64,000 nucleotides of DNA from Elstera sp043721315 (GTDB lineage: Bacteria > Pseudomonadota > Alphaproteobacteria > Elsterales > Elsteraceae), in the NCBI GenBank assembly GCA_043721315.1, contig JAYSQZ010000017.1, positions 31,716 through 95,715 of the forward strand, given 5' to 3'. Numbering within the stretch: the stretch's first letter is position 1; each line of letters starts with the position of its first letter. The translations under genes and the position numbers were made by a program. The notes below the pieces were generated by a model. That model made no database searches. It had not been told where the DNA came from and saw only the letters and a list, made by a program, of their open reading frames with translations. This document shows, one piece after another, positions 26,475 through 34,971 of this stretch.

Positions 26475-27092
26475 TTACGCTATCCGGGGGGCCGCATAAA
26501 TAAGGGCTGCCGCAAAAGCCTGATCGGCATCCAAACTGGATGTTTCCAGGTAGAACGCATCGTCTGCCGCCTTAAGAGGGGCTGTCGCGCGTTCACTATC
26601 ACGGCGGTCCCGATCCATCAGGTCCGCAAGAATCTCGGCGTATATAGAAGGATTCCCGCGCGCCTGCAACTCTTTGTGCCGCCGCCCAGCCCGAACTTCG
26701 ACGGAGGCCGTGACAAATAATTTTACCGGGGCATCGGGGCAGATCACCGTGCCAATATCGCGCCCATCCAAAACCGCGCCCGGCGCTTGAGCGGCAAAGC
26801 CACGCTGAAACGCCAAGAGCGCCGCGCGAACCTCGGGAATCGCCGAGATTTTGGAAGCGGCTTGCCCCGCCGCCTCACTCCGCAAGTCCTCCCCGCAGGT
26901 CATGCCCACATCGAAGGCTTCCGCTGCGGCAATCGCGGCGCGCGGATCGTCCAGCCTGTCCCGCACGGCCCAACCGACCGCGCGGTAGAGCAAGCCGGTA
27001 TCGAGATGGGGAAAGCCGAAATGCGCCGCCAGCCGTTTGGCAATCGTGCCTTTGCCCGACGCTGCCGGACCATCGACCGCAATCACGCGCAT
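26475..27092 (-). CDS. cmk: Cytidylate kinase
   Basis: Cmk phosphorylates CMP and dCMP with ATP. The 205-residue product has the P-loop GPAASGKGTIAKRLA at residues 8-22, DTGLLYRAV in the NMP-binding region, and DGRDIGTVICPDAPVKLFVTAS with RxxxR arginine motifs (RRHKEL, DRRDSERAT) in the lid. It sits 2 bases after aroA on the same strand and upstream of rpsA. Confidence 0.95.
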   Translation of the reverse strand: MRVIAVDGPAASGKGTIAKRLAAHFGFPHLDTGLLYRAVGWAVRDRLDDPRAAIAAAEAFDVGMTCGEDLRSEAAGQAASKISAIPEVRAALLAFQRGFAAQAPGAVLDGRDIGTVICPDAPVKLFVTASVEVRAGRRHKELQARGNPSIYAEILADLMDRDRRDSERATAPLKAADDAFYLETSSLDADQAFAAALIYAAPRIA

Positions 27093-27094
27093 GG

Positions 27095-28429
27095 TTAGGC
27101 CACTCCTTCGATCTTCAGGCCGAGGCTATTCATCAAATCGGCAAAACCGGGGAAAGAGGTATCGACGGGGGCCGCATCATCAATGGTGATCGGCTCCGCC
27201 GTAACCGCACCGAGAATAAGATAGGACATAGCGATACGATGATCGAGCTTGGCGGCAATCCTTACCCCCCCTTTTGGCGGTGTGCCGGTGCCGTCGATAA
27301 TGCAATCATCGCCCTCAACGGTCACGCGCACGCCGCAGGCCGCAAGCCCGTCCGCAATCGCGGCCAGCCGGTCACTCTCCTTCACCCGCAACTCCGATAG
27401 CCCGTGCAGAATGGTGCGGCCCGAAGCGCAGGCGGCAGCCATCGCCAGCACCAAATATTCATCAATCATGCTTGGCGCGCGCGCTGCCGGAACCTCGATG
27501 CCATGCAGCGGGGCAAAGCGGACGCGCAAATCGGCCACCGGCTCGCCGCCTTCGGTGCGCGGGTTCACTTCTTCGATGGATGCGCCCATTTCCTTTAGCG
27601 AGATAAACACCCCCGCCCGCAGCGGATTAAGCCCAACGCCCGCAACGATAACGTCCGACCCCGGCACGAGGCAGGCGGCGACCACGGGAAACGCTGCCGA
27701 CGACGGATCGCCCGGAACCACGACATCTGCCGCTTTTAGAATCGGCTGCCCGACGAGCGTGGCTTTACGCCCTTCCGGCGTCTCTTCTATCCGAACCTCC
27801 GCGCCGAAATGCCGCAGCATATTTTCGGTATGATCGCGCGTCGGCTCCGGCTCGATCACACTGGTCTCGCCCGGCGTATTCAGCCCCGCCAGCAACACTG
27901 CCGACTTCACCTGCGCCGAGGCCACCGGGAGCGTGTAGGTTATCGGCGTGGGGTTTTCCGTCCCGATCACCGCCAGCGGCAGACGGCCCTTGGAGCGGGA
28001 AACGAAGCGCGCGCCCATCACTTCCAACGGTACGGTAACGCGGGCCATCGGGCGCGAGCGTAAGGAGGCGTCGCCGGTCATAAACGCCGTAAACGGGTGG
28101 GCCGCGATCACGCCCATGAGCAGCCGTGTGGCCGTGCCGGCATTGCCAAGATCAAGCGGGGCCTCCGGTTCCACCAACCCGCCAACACCGACGCCGGTAA
28201 CGCGCCACGCGCCGACACCATCACGGGTAACGGTCGCGCCCATCGCCCGCATCGCGGCGGCAGTTGCCAGCACATCTTCGCCTTCCAGCAACCCGGTGAT
28301 GCGCGTTTCCCCCAGCGCCAGCCCGCCGAACATGAGCGCGCGGTGAGAGATAGACTTATCGCCCGGAACGTAGATGGTCCCAGACAACGGCCCGGCGCGG
28401 CGGGAAAGAAGCGGGCGAGGCGCGTGCAT
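27095..28429 (-). CDS. aroA: 3-phosphoshikimate 1-carboxyvinyltransferase (EPSP synthase)
   Basis: AroA transfers enolpyruvate from PEP to shikimate-3-phosphate, the sixth step of the shikimate pathway. PGDKSISHRALM near residue 22, LDLGNAGTATRLLMGV and RVKESDRLAAIADGL are family signatures; the LGNAGTATR form (alanine after LGNAGT) resembles class II enzymes such as that of Agrobacterium, though sensitivity cannot be judged. The start MHAPRPLL at 28429 is preferred; an in-frame start 36 bases upstream is possible. Confidence 0.93.
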   Translation of the reverse strand: MHAPRPLLSRRAGPLSGTIYVPGDKSISHRALMFGGLALGETRITGLLEGEDVLATAAAMRAMGATVTRDGVGAWRVTGVGVGGLVEPEAPLDLGNAGTATRLLMGVIAAHPFTAFMTGDASLRSRPMARVTVPLEVMGARFVSRSKGRLPLAVIGTENPTPITYTLPVASAQVKSAVLLAGLNTPGETSVIEPEPTRDHTENMLRHFGAEVRIEETPEGRKATLVGQPILKAADVVVPGDPSSAAFPVVAACLVPGSDVIVAGVGLNPLRAGVFISLKEMGASIEEVNPRTEGGEPVADLRVRFAPLHGIEVPAARAPSMIDEYLVLAMAAACASGRTILHGLSELRVKESDRLAAIADGLAACGVRVTVEGDDCIIDGTGTPPKGGVRIAAKLDHRIAMSYLILGAVTAEPITIDDAAPVDTSFPGFADLMNSLGLKIEGVA

Positions 28430-28644
28430 GTGATAAAATCCCGTTGGAGCTAAAACCTGCTGCACGGCGTACCCGAAATTCAGCCCGCCCTCAAGCGTGC
28501 CACTCTGTTAATGTGAAGGGTAAGAGGACGGGGTGCGGACTTGTCACGCTCGCTATCTTCTTTCAGGTGATTGACAAGCGCCGATACCCCTGGCATTGCA
28601 CGCCAAAGACCATTTGATCCCCCAAGATTAAGGAACAAGCTGAC

Positions 28645-29010
28645 ATGGCGAAACCCGAATGGGGCGCAAAGCGCATTTGCCATTCTTGCGGCGCACCTTT
28701 TTACGATATGGGCCGTGATCCCATCGTGTGCCCGAAATGTGCAACGACCTACGATCCTGAAGCGATTCTGAAATCGCGCCGGTCGCGCGCGCCACTGCCA
28801 GATGATAAGCCCGTTAAAGCCGCCGTGGTCGCAGCCGTGGTGGACGAAGCCGACGTTGCTGACTTGCCCGATGTCGAAGCCGATCTGGTGGCAGAAGATG
28901 CCGTGGCCGACGAAGACGATGACCTGATGGAAGATACGTCCGACCTCGGTGAGGACGAAGACGATATGGCCGAAGTCATCGAAAACATCGGTGAGGACGA
29001 CGAGCGATAA
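28645..29010 (+). CDS. TIGR02300 family protein (FYDLN-acid domain)
   Basis: A 121-residue protein with a zinc-ribbon-like N-terminus (CHSCGAPFYDMG, CPKCATTYDPE) followed by an almost entirely acidic tail (Asp/Glu/Val-rich, about residues 60-121). This matches the alphaproteobacterial family named for its FYDLN motif (FYDMG here). The function is unknown. It is divergent from aroA and has an AAGGA site 10 bases before ATG 28645. Confidence 0.88.
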   Translation: MAKPEWGAKRICHSCGAPFYDMGRDPIVCPKCATTYDPEAILKSRRSRAPLPDDKPVKAAVVAAVVDEADVADLPDVEADLVAEDAVADEDDDLMEDTSDLGEDEDDMAEVIENIGEDDER

Positions 29011-29033
29011 TCAGCGCTGAGGCTGCAATAATA

Positions 29034-29063
29034 AAAAGGCCCGGTGTCTCTACCGGGCCTTTT
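29034..29063. terminator. Bidirectional terminator
   Basis: AAAAGGCCCGGT (29034-29045), loop gtctct, ACCGGGCCTTTT (29052-29063). A-rich on the left and T-rich on the right, it serves both the FYDLN-acid gene and the converging solute-binding gene. Confidence 0.88.
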
Positions 29064-29076
29064 CTTTGAGTTTTGC

Positions 29077-29823
29077 CTACTGAGCCATTGCAAAGTATTT
29101 TTGCTGTAGACCTTTTATATCGACCTTGCTCAATCCTTCGGTAAAAATCGCTGATAGTTTTTTACCGTACTCGCTTTTATTGAAGGCAACGTGCAAGGTT
29201 TTATCTTCTAACGGCAGCGCGAACACCACTTGCTCCCGTATATCGAGCAAGCGCGTATCGGTTTTTAAGAGATGCGCGAAGACATGTCGATCAATCTCTG
29301 CCGCATCAATCCGGCCTGCCGCGAGCTTGCGAATATTGGTGTTATCGTCCGAGACGCCTTCGGGCTTCAGTCCTGCCGCCATCGCCGCCTCTACCGGATC
29401 CGCATTCACATATCCCGAGACGACACCTAGCCTTAGCGTCCGCAGCGCTTCGGCGGTTGCCGGGGGAACCGGCGCACCTTTCCGCATAATCAGCCCTAGC
29501 GGCCCCGTGCCAATGCTCGGCGACAGGCTAAAGTCCGGGATTTCAGCCAAGTATTCGGGAAAATACCCGGCAATCTCCGCCGAATCCTTTGCTTTCGCTA
29601 CCGCCCGCTGCCATGGCAGAAACTCAATTTCAACCTGATAACCCATAGCCTTAAAGGCTTCCCGAACGATGACGCTGCTGAACCCGCCATCCGGCGCGGT
29701 AACACAGGTGTAAGGACACCAATCCAACGTCGTCAGCTTCACGCTTTGCTGCGCGAGCGCTGGGGTTGCAGCCACCATCACCCCAAGCACAACCCACGAT
29801 ACTTGCGTCAGTGTTTGCATCAT
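29077..29823 (-). CDS. Periplasmic solute-binding protein, family 3 type
   Basis: A 248-residue secreted protein: signal peptide to about residue 25 (ATPALAQ), then a type II periplasmic-binding fold (VKLTTLDWCPYTC, GFSSVIVREAFKAMGYQVEIEFLPWQRAVAKAK). The WQRAV motif is typical of the family 3 polar amino-acid-binding group and of related proteins without a transporter. No permease or ATPase gene lies beside it, so it may be a solitary sensor or scavenger. Confidence 0.8.
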   Translation of the reverse strand: MMQTLTQVSWVVLGVMVAATPALAQQSVKLTTLDWCPYTCVTAPDGGFSSVIVREAFKAMGYQVEIEFLPWQRAVAKAKDSAEIAGYFPEYLAEIPDFSLSPSIGTGPLGLIMRKGAPVPPATAEALRTLRLGVVSGYVNADPVEAAMAAGLKPEGVSDDNTNIRKLAAGRIDAAEIDRHVFAHLLKTDTRLLDIREQVVFALPLEDKTLHVAFNKSEYGKKLSAIFTEGLSKVDIKGLQQKYFAMAQ

Positions 29824-30031
29824 GATCGGCCTCCTCAGAAGCGAAAAAACTTATATGTCTCAATGCTCAGGATGCCCTTTGAAGATGACAAAACAACTGC
29901 CACCCCCGCACATTTGCCGACTATCCCTTCAGCGCTGCTAAAAAACTGTCACTTTTTGCTTGCGGGGCCGAGGCGCATGTTTTAGAAATTCGTTCACACC
30001 GAATAAGAGATTATCGGTACCCAGAAGTTTC

Positions 30032-30107
30032 GGGGCTATAGCTCAGCTGGGAGAGCGCTACGATGGCATTGTAGAGGTCAGCGGTTCGATCCCGCTTAGC
30101 TCCACCA
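30032..30107 (+). tRNA. tRNA-Ala (GGC anticodon)
   Basis: A 76-base cloverleaf beginning GGGGCTATAGCTCAG and ending with an encoded CCA. The anticodon arm is CTACG-ATGGCAT-TGTAG, giving anticodon GGC; the T-arm is CGGTTCGATCCCG. The acceptor stem pairs GGGGCTA with TAGCTCC (one G-T pair). Accessory genes begin downstream, consistent with a tRNA used as an integration site. Confidence 0.93.
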
Positions 30108-30115
30108 AACAAATC

Positions 30116-30150
30116 AAAGGGTTAGCAGCATAAAGCGGCTAACCCTTTTT
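30116..30150 (+). terminator. Terminator after tRNA-Ala
   Basis: AAAGGGTTAGC (30116-30126) pairs with GCTAACCCTTT (30138-30148), followed by further T residues. It is a canonical intrinsic terminator 8 bases after the CCA. Confidence 0.85.
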
Positions 30151-30436
30151 TGCTGTGTCACCACCATGTCACCAAATCTAGAACCCTGCATGTTCAGGGC
30201 GGGCCGCCCCCGGACGAGCATCCCGAAAATCTCGGAAAGCGCCTCCTCGCCAGGGGACTAACCCACACTGAGAACAGGTATTGGGCGACACCTTCTCACT
30301 ACCCGCCCTCCGCACGGGCGCATGAGAAGGATAGTCGGCTATCACCCCCTTTCCTCTTCCGGTTTAGTGTCAGGGCGTAGAGGATTGTTCGCAGGATGCC
30401 CGTCACCAACCGTCTTAAGCCTCTGCAAACCAAGCG
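30151..30436. other. Non-coding stretch downstream of the tRNA
   Basis: No convincing gene. It contains two GTCACCA units 5 bases apart (around 30156-30173) and a hairpin with arms CCTTCTCA / TGAGAAGG enclosing CGCCC / GGGCG (30291-30330). These could be remnants of an integration site; no integrase gene is seen. Confidence 0.4.
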
Positions 30437-31579
30437 TTACCCCTTGAGGCAACTCATGTTCCCGCCGACGTAATCATCCAGCATCGGATGCTTGAACCGA
30501 CCATCGGCGAAGAATTTCTGAAGTCGAATGCTGTTCGAATGATCGGGGAAGCGGGCGATATAAGGAACAATCCAGGCCATATAGTGCCTACCGTGGCCGC
30601 GTGCATCGAGGAACCCGAGATCCTGACTGCGGTAATCAGTTCCGGCTGGAACAGAGACGTTGGCGGAAGCCTCGCGAAGCACCCGGCTCGGGGTATCGAT
30701 TGCGTCGAGGAGGAACGTGATCAGCGTATGGAGAGTAACGCCGCTCACGTCGGTTCCATAGAGATCATATTCTTGTTGAGCACCGATCTCCGCCATAGCA
30801 ACGAGCGAGCTAATGGCATGGCGCTGATAGAAAATCGCTCGATAACCCCGTTGTAGTTCTAGCGGCAACCCACCGTCGGCACGAGCTTCAGCCAGTACGC
30901 GGGTATAACCATCAAGCCCTATTTTCAGTTCGTCAGCATCACCAACCAGCGCGCCATAGGCCATATGGACACTATCGCGCAGAATACGGTGATTATTGCG
31001 GCTAGAGATTGGCCCAGTTTGGACACGCAGATTCCCGACCATCTTTTTTGCCCAGGTATCGAGGCGGTCCCGCTTTCCCGCGTCGAGCGTGGGGCGCAGC
31101 AAGCTATACCCGACCAGGACCGGCAAAATGGTGCGGCTGGCAGCGTAGGTTCCATTCACGGGATCGCCCGATATTTGGGTCAATCCATCCTGCCCGGCCC
31201 AGGCCAGCAACATCTCGGTTAACCGCGCTTGGCTTTCGGCATCCCGATTGGCCCAGGCCGCCGCCGTGAGTCGCATCGTGATAAGCGCAAAAGGTTCGGT
31301 ATCGGTGGAGCCGCCCCCATAACCGCCGACCGCCCCGATGGCGCGCACAGGATTTGCCCCGACTTCGGGAATGGCGATCAAATTGGGGGAGATCCCACAG
31401 CGTAGCGCAAGATCGTTGGGTGAGAAGCTCGGCAAGCGGCTCGGATCACTCATAACACTACCAGGGTGCCGGACGGTGATCTGCTGGGCTGTCTGCCCTG
31501 TCGCCGCCTCCTTAATGGGCGGGGAGGCGCACCCCGCAAGGGCGAAAACGCAGGCAACAGTAATGAGGCGGGAAACCAT
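30437..31579 (-). CDS. Alginate-lyase-like lipoprotein (polysaccharide lyase family 5 type)
   Basis: A 380-residue lipoprotein: signal peptide with lipobox LAGC (Cys 17), then an all-helical region resembling AlgL. The catalytic NNH (SRNNHRILRDSVHMAYGALVGD, residues 195-197) and the segment GGLPLELQRGYRAIFYQRHAISSLVAMAEI match the AlgL pattern NNHSYW...LPxELxRRxRALxYH. AlgL-type enzymes cleave mannuronate-rich alginate by beta-elimination. No alginate synthesis genes are nearby, so a periplasmic scavenging or protective role is possible. It is divergent from a WYL regulator. Confidence 0.7.
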   Translation of the reverse strand: MVSRLITVACVFALAGCASPPIKEAATGQTAQQITVRHPGSVMSDPSRLPSFSPNDLALRCGISPNLIAIPEVGANPVRAIGAVGGYGGGSTDTEPFALITMRLTAAAWANRDAESQARLTEMLLAWAGQDGLTQISGDPVNGTYAASRTILPVLVGYSLLRPTLDAGKRDRLDTWAKKMVGNLRVQTGPISSRNNHRILRDSVHMAYGALVGDADELKIGLDGYTRVLAEARADGGLPLELQRGYRAIFYQRHAISSLVAMAEIGAQQEYDLYGTDVSGVTLHTLITFLLDAIDTPSRVLREASANVSVPAGTDYRSQDLGFLDARGHGRHYMAWIVPYIARFPDHSNSIRLQKFFADGRFKHPMLDDYVGGNMSCLKG

Positions 31580-31656
31580 CGATAAAACCTTTCTTGTCGA
31601 CCAGGGAGGCGTTTTGCACTATTGCCGCATCTGCGTCATTTAAGGTCGGAAGTTCC

Positions 31657-32667
31657 ATGGCTCATCCATCGCGGTTTGACACAATTCGTGCCCTTCTATT
31701 GTTGAGAGATGCGCTCGCCGGATCAGAGGACGGTTTGAGTGTACCCGAGATGATGGAACTCCTGCGGTGCTCCCGCCGCACGGTCGAAAGGCACCGTGCG
31801 TTGATTGAAGAAATCTGGGGCGTTCCGCTTGATGAAATGCCGGGGCATAGCGCGCGGGAAAAGCGATGGCGGCTCGACCCGCGCCCCCTGCGCCACGATA
31901 TTGCGATTTCACCGAACGATCTCGCTGCCCTTACCCTGGCACGCGATAAATTCACCCAGGAAGGGTTGAGCGGCAATGCCGAGGCCTTACTGCGATTGGA
32001 AGCCCTTCTGCTTCGTTTATTGCCCAAAAACCGCCGCCCTCGCTTTGCGCCAGATTGGGAAGCCCTGTTGCAAGGCGAAGGCTGGGCAACCCGCCCACAA
32101 CCGCGTCTCACAGGACTAGAGGCAACGCTAGACACAATCCGCACGGCCTTGAAAGCCTGCCAGAAGTTAAGGTTTCACTACGTTAGCCGCTTCACGAGGA
32201 AAGAAAGCCGCCCCACGGTTTCCCCCTATGGTGTGCTCTACGGGGTTCGCCATTATCTTATTGCCTATAATGATAGTGCCCAAAAATACTTGCTCTATAG
32301 TCTTGCGGATATCAGCGATTTGACGCTGCTAAGCGAGGGGTTTGAGCGCGATCCCAACTTCTCCTTGCCCCCATTTGCCGCCCGCTCTTTCGGGGTGTTT
32401 CAAGAGGAACCGCAAGATATCCTCTGGTGGGTCAGTCCGTCCGCCGCTGCCGAAGCGCGACGCACGCAGTTTCATCCCAGTCAGACAATTGAAGAACAGA
32501 CCGATGGTTCGCTGCTCGTCCGTTTCCAGGCCGGGGGTTTTATTGAAATGGCGTGGTATTTGCTCACCTGGCACGGGAAAATTCGCGTGCTGGAGCCGCA
32601 CGACCTAATGGAAGCTGTGGAGCGTGTCATGGCCGAAGCAGCTTTGAGCATCTCCGACCCCTATTGA
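31657..32667 (+). CDS. HTH-WYL transcriptional regulator
   Basis: A 336-residue regulator with an N-terminal winged helix (TIRALLLLRDALAGSEDGLSVPEMMELLRCSRRTVERHRALIEE) and a WYL domain (about 150-240) containing KLRFHYVSRFTRKESRPTVSPYGVLYGVRHYLIAY. WYL proteins sense nucleic acid or nucleotide ligands and often control anti-phage or DNA-damage operons. ATG 31657 is used because GGTCGGA precedes it and the HTH then begins at the N-terminus. It reads toward the FtsZ-like mini-gene and nuclease-like gene, which it may regulate (inference). Confidence 0.82.
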   Translation: MAHPSRFDTIRALLLLRDALAGSEDGLSVPEMMELLRCSRRTVERHRALIEEIWGVPLDEMPGHSAREKRWRLDPRPLRHDIAISPNDLAALTLARDKFTQEGLSGNAEALLRLEALLLRLLPKNRRPRFAPDWEALLQGEGWATRPQPRLTGLEATLDTIRTALKACQKLRFHYVSRFTRKESRPTVSPYGVLYGVRHYLIAYNDSAQKYLLYSLADISDLTLLSEGFERDPNFSLPPFAARSFGVFQEEPQDILWWVSPSAAAEARRTQFHPSQTIEEQTDGSLLVRFQAGGFIEMAWYLLTWHGKIRVLEPHDLMEAVERVMAEAALSISDPY

Positions 32668-32712
32668 CGCAGATGCAAGTTTACTGGGGCTTCCATCCTT
32701 CAGGAGGCCTCC

Positions 32713-33018
32713 ATGCAAGTCTGCCCCAACTGTTCCGGCCAATGCACCCTCGCCCATAACCCCGGCGGCCCTGACTGTGCGTACCTTGACCGCGTAACCC
32801 TCGCCGTAAAGGCCATCAGCGACTTAATGACCCACACCGGGCTTATCGGTCTCGATTTCGGTGACTTCCGATCCGTTATTCTCGGTGGTGGCATTGCGGC
32901 GTTCGGCGTCGGCGAGGCGAGTGGCCCTGATCGGATACGCCTTGCAACCGATGCAGCGGTGCTTGATTTGAAACGAAATCTTGTAGCACAGCGGAGCAAG
33001 GGGCAAGAAGCGAGCTAA
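32713..33018 (+). CDS. FtsZ-like mini-protein (T7-loop segment with Cys-rich N-terminus)
   Basis: A 101-residue protein with two parts. Residues 4-22 hold four cysteines (CPNCSGQC ... C22), a possible metal knuckle. Residues 32-83 align without gaps to residues 199-250 of the FtsZ encoded in this window, 24 of 52 identical, covering the T7 synergy loop: GLIGLDFGDFR here against GLINLDFADIR in FtsZ. Both catalytic acidic positions (D48, D51) are kept, the Asn is Gly. The GTP-binding half is absent. A strong AGGAGG site lies just before the ATG. It could cap or poison FtsZ filaments; that role is inference. Confidence 0.75.
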   Translation: MQVCPNCSGQCTLAHNPGGPDCAYLDRVTLAVKAISDLMTHTGLIGLDFGDFRSVILGGGIAAFGVGEASGPDRIRLATDAAVLDLKRNLVAQRSKGQEAS

Positions 33019-33111
33019 TTTTCTCCGATTAGATAATTTTCTTCAGAAAACTCTACCTTTGTAGTATTTCTATTCACTTTCAGCACCCTAATTCAGCAAG
33101 GAACGCGTCTC

Positions 33112-33855
33112 ATGAGTAGTTCGGATTTTAACATTGATGCGTTTTTTGAAGGTTTCGCCGATTATTTGAAAACGCGGCAAGATGCCCTCCACGCCTCGCT
33201 CGCCTGGAGTGATATTGAGCGCTGGCTGTCTTTCGAGGCGGGAACCTACATCCACGCCAATCGCGATGCCTTGGGGATTAGCGGGGAGCATGTGGAGAAT
33301 GGAGCAAATGTTCCACACTGGTGGATCAGCCGTGAGGTCAATCGGGTCGATCTTTGGATTGAACAACAGTATGGAGCGAATGGGAATGTACTTAATGAAT
33401 CTGATAGGAAAGTCTATGCTATTGAACTCAAAGTTTGCAGCAATTATAATTCAAAATGGGAATATGTTTTAGACGAACTATGGAACCAAATCTCTCCAGA
33501 GTATTCTGCCCGCTCATATTCAGAGTCGCCCGCCCATAAATATTACGGCCTCATTCTAGCTTATCATCTCAATTTTGCTGAAGGTTTTGGCCCAGAAATT
33601 AAACGTTCCAAAGAGCGAGAAAAATTCTCTAAAATTGATAAAAATAAGTATTTTGATTATATTTTTGGGAGGGATAAAAATCAACAAAATGAGTATGCTG
33701 ATGAGGATTGGAAACTTATTCATGAAAAGACGATCACAAATTTTACAATCGGTACAGATAAAAAAATCGGACAATACTTAAACTCAAATGAAAGCTCGGA
33801 GGCTATGTTAATTCTTATTCAAGGGAAAGATTTTACAAAGGCAAATCGTAAATGA
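33112..33855 (+). CDS. PD-(D/E)xK-like nuclease candidate, unknown family
   Basis: A 247-residue cytoplasmic protein, markedly AT-rich after its first third. I do not recognise the family. REVNRVDLWIE followed about 20 residues later by VYAIELKVCSN resembles the D...ExK active site of PD-(D/E)xK nucleases. The rest is mixed alpha/beta with many Lys/Asn. It lies 93 bases after the FtsZ-like mini-gene on the same strand, downstream of a WYL regulator, a setting common for anti-phage genes. Function is therefore only suggested. Confidence 0.55.
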   Translation: MSSSDFNIDAFFEGFADYLKTRQDALHASLAWSDIERWLSFEAGTYIHANRDALGISGEHVENGANVPHWWISREVNRVDLWIEQQYGANGNVLNESDRKVYAIELKVCSNYNSKWEYVLDELWNQISPEYSARSYSESPAHKYYGLILAYHLNFAEGFGPEIKRSKEREKFSKIDKNKYFDYIFGRDKNQQNEYADEDWKLIHEKTITNFTIGTDKKIGQYLNSNESSEAMLILIQGKDFTKANRK

Positions 33856-33921
33856 AAGTGCGCTTAACTAATTTTATTGAGCCTATGTCGTGAGGAATAG
33901 CCTCTGCGATAAATAGGGAAG

Positions 33922-34827
33922 ATGCTTATCTCTTGCCGCCCGCCGGAGGAGCCTGATCCACTCTATGCCTTCGGCCCCACCGGCAGCGGCAAAAGCAGTC
34001 TGATCCGCCAGGTGGCCGCCAAGCTCAACTATCCGGTCTTCGAGATCACCGGCCACGGGCGGCTGGAGTTCGCCGATCTCGCCGGGCATCTCAGCGTTGA
34101 TCGCGGCAGCATGCGCTTCCAGCACGGGCCCTTGGCTCTCGCCATGCGTTACGGCGGCTTGTTCCTGCTCAACGAGATCGACCTGCTCGATCCTGCCGTC
34201 GCCGTCGGCCTTAACGGCGTGCTCGACGGTGCGCCGCTCTGCCTGCCGGAGAATGGCGGTGAGATTATCGCCCCGCATCCTCTGTTCCGCTTCGTCGCCA
34301 CCGCCAATACCAATGGCGCCGCCGACGAGACCGGCCTCTACCAGGGCACCTTGCGCCAAAACCTCGCCTTCATGGACCGCTTCACCCTCTGCGAGATCGG
34401 CTACCCCTCCGCCGAGACCGAGCGCAGTTTGCTCGATCGCAGAGCCCCCGCCCTGCCCGAGAGCCTGCGCAGCACCATGGTCGACTACGCCCACCAAGTC
34501 CGCAGCCTCTTCCTCGGCGACCCTACGGGAGGCAGCCTCGCCGAGCGCATCGAAGTCACTTTCTCCACCCGCACCCTGTTGCGCTGGGCCGATCTCACCC
34601 AGCGCTTCCAGCCCCTCGCCCGCACTGGCATCCAGCCCGTCACCTACGCCCTCGACCGCGCCTCGACCGCGCCCTCGGTTATCGCGCCACGCCGCCGACG
34701 CGCGCTCTGTTGCGGGAGTTGGCGCAGCGGCTCTTCGCAGTCTCTGCCTAACTCGCTGACGCGATCCGAGGCGCTGCCTCGGGCTCCGATCAAGGGCCTT
34801 AGGCCCTTGATAATCCCTTTTTCCTGA
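33922..34827 (+). pseudogene. MoxR/CobS-like AAA ATPase, frameshifted near the 3-prime end
   Basis: An AAA ATPase of the CobS/MoxR type: Walker A GPTGSGKSS at residues 18-26, Walker B LFLLNEIDLLDP near 80-92, sensor segment FVATANTNG. The N-terminus appears shortened, beginning only 17 residues before Walker A right at the junction with AT-rich DNA. At 34651-34672 the 11-base unit CTCGACCGCGC occurs twice in tandem. Removing one copy restores a frame reading ALDRALGYRATPPTRALLRE and ending at TAA 34749-34751. The present frame instead runs into non-family sequence up to 34827. The trio ATPase-DUF3150-VWA is known from plasmids and integrative elements. Confidence 0.75.
34790..34810 (+). terminator. 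Hairpin after the AAA ATPase
   Basis: TCAAGGGCC (34790-34798) pairs with GGCCCTTGA (34802-34810), followed 5 bases later by CCCTTTTTCC. Possible attenuating terminator between the ATPase gene and DUF3150. A second GC hairpin (GGGGGC / GCCCCC) lies near 34912-34925. Confidence 0.55.
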
Positions 34828-34971
34828 TCTGACGCGCTCCGGCAATTGCCGGACGAACCGCCTTCCCATCCCCGGGATCGCCAAAGGCCACGACCCTTGG
34901 CCGGGGGTTTGGGGGCAGCGCCCCCATCTGCGCGCAGCGCATTTCGTCTCCCCTCTCAGAAGGATTTTCCC

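Noticed and set aside
24589..26499. A 636-codon open frame on the plus strand, antisense to rpsA
   Set aside because: It mirrors the S1 repeats of rpsA codon by codon, has no recognisable domain and no ribosome site; the rpsA product on the other strand is unambiguous.
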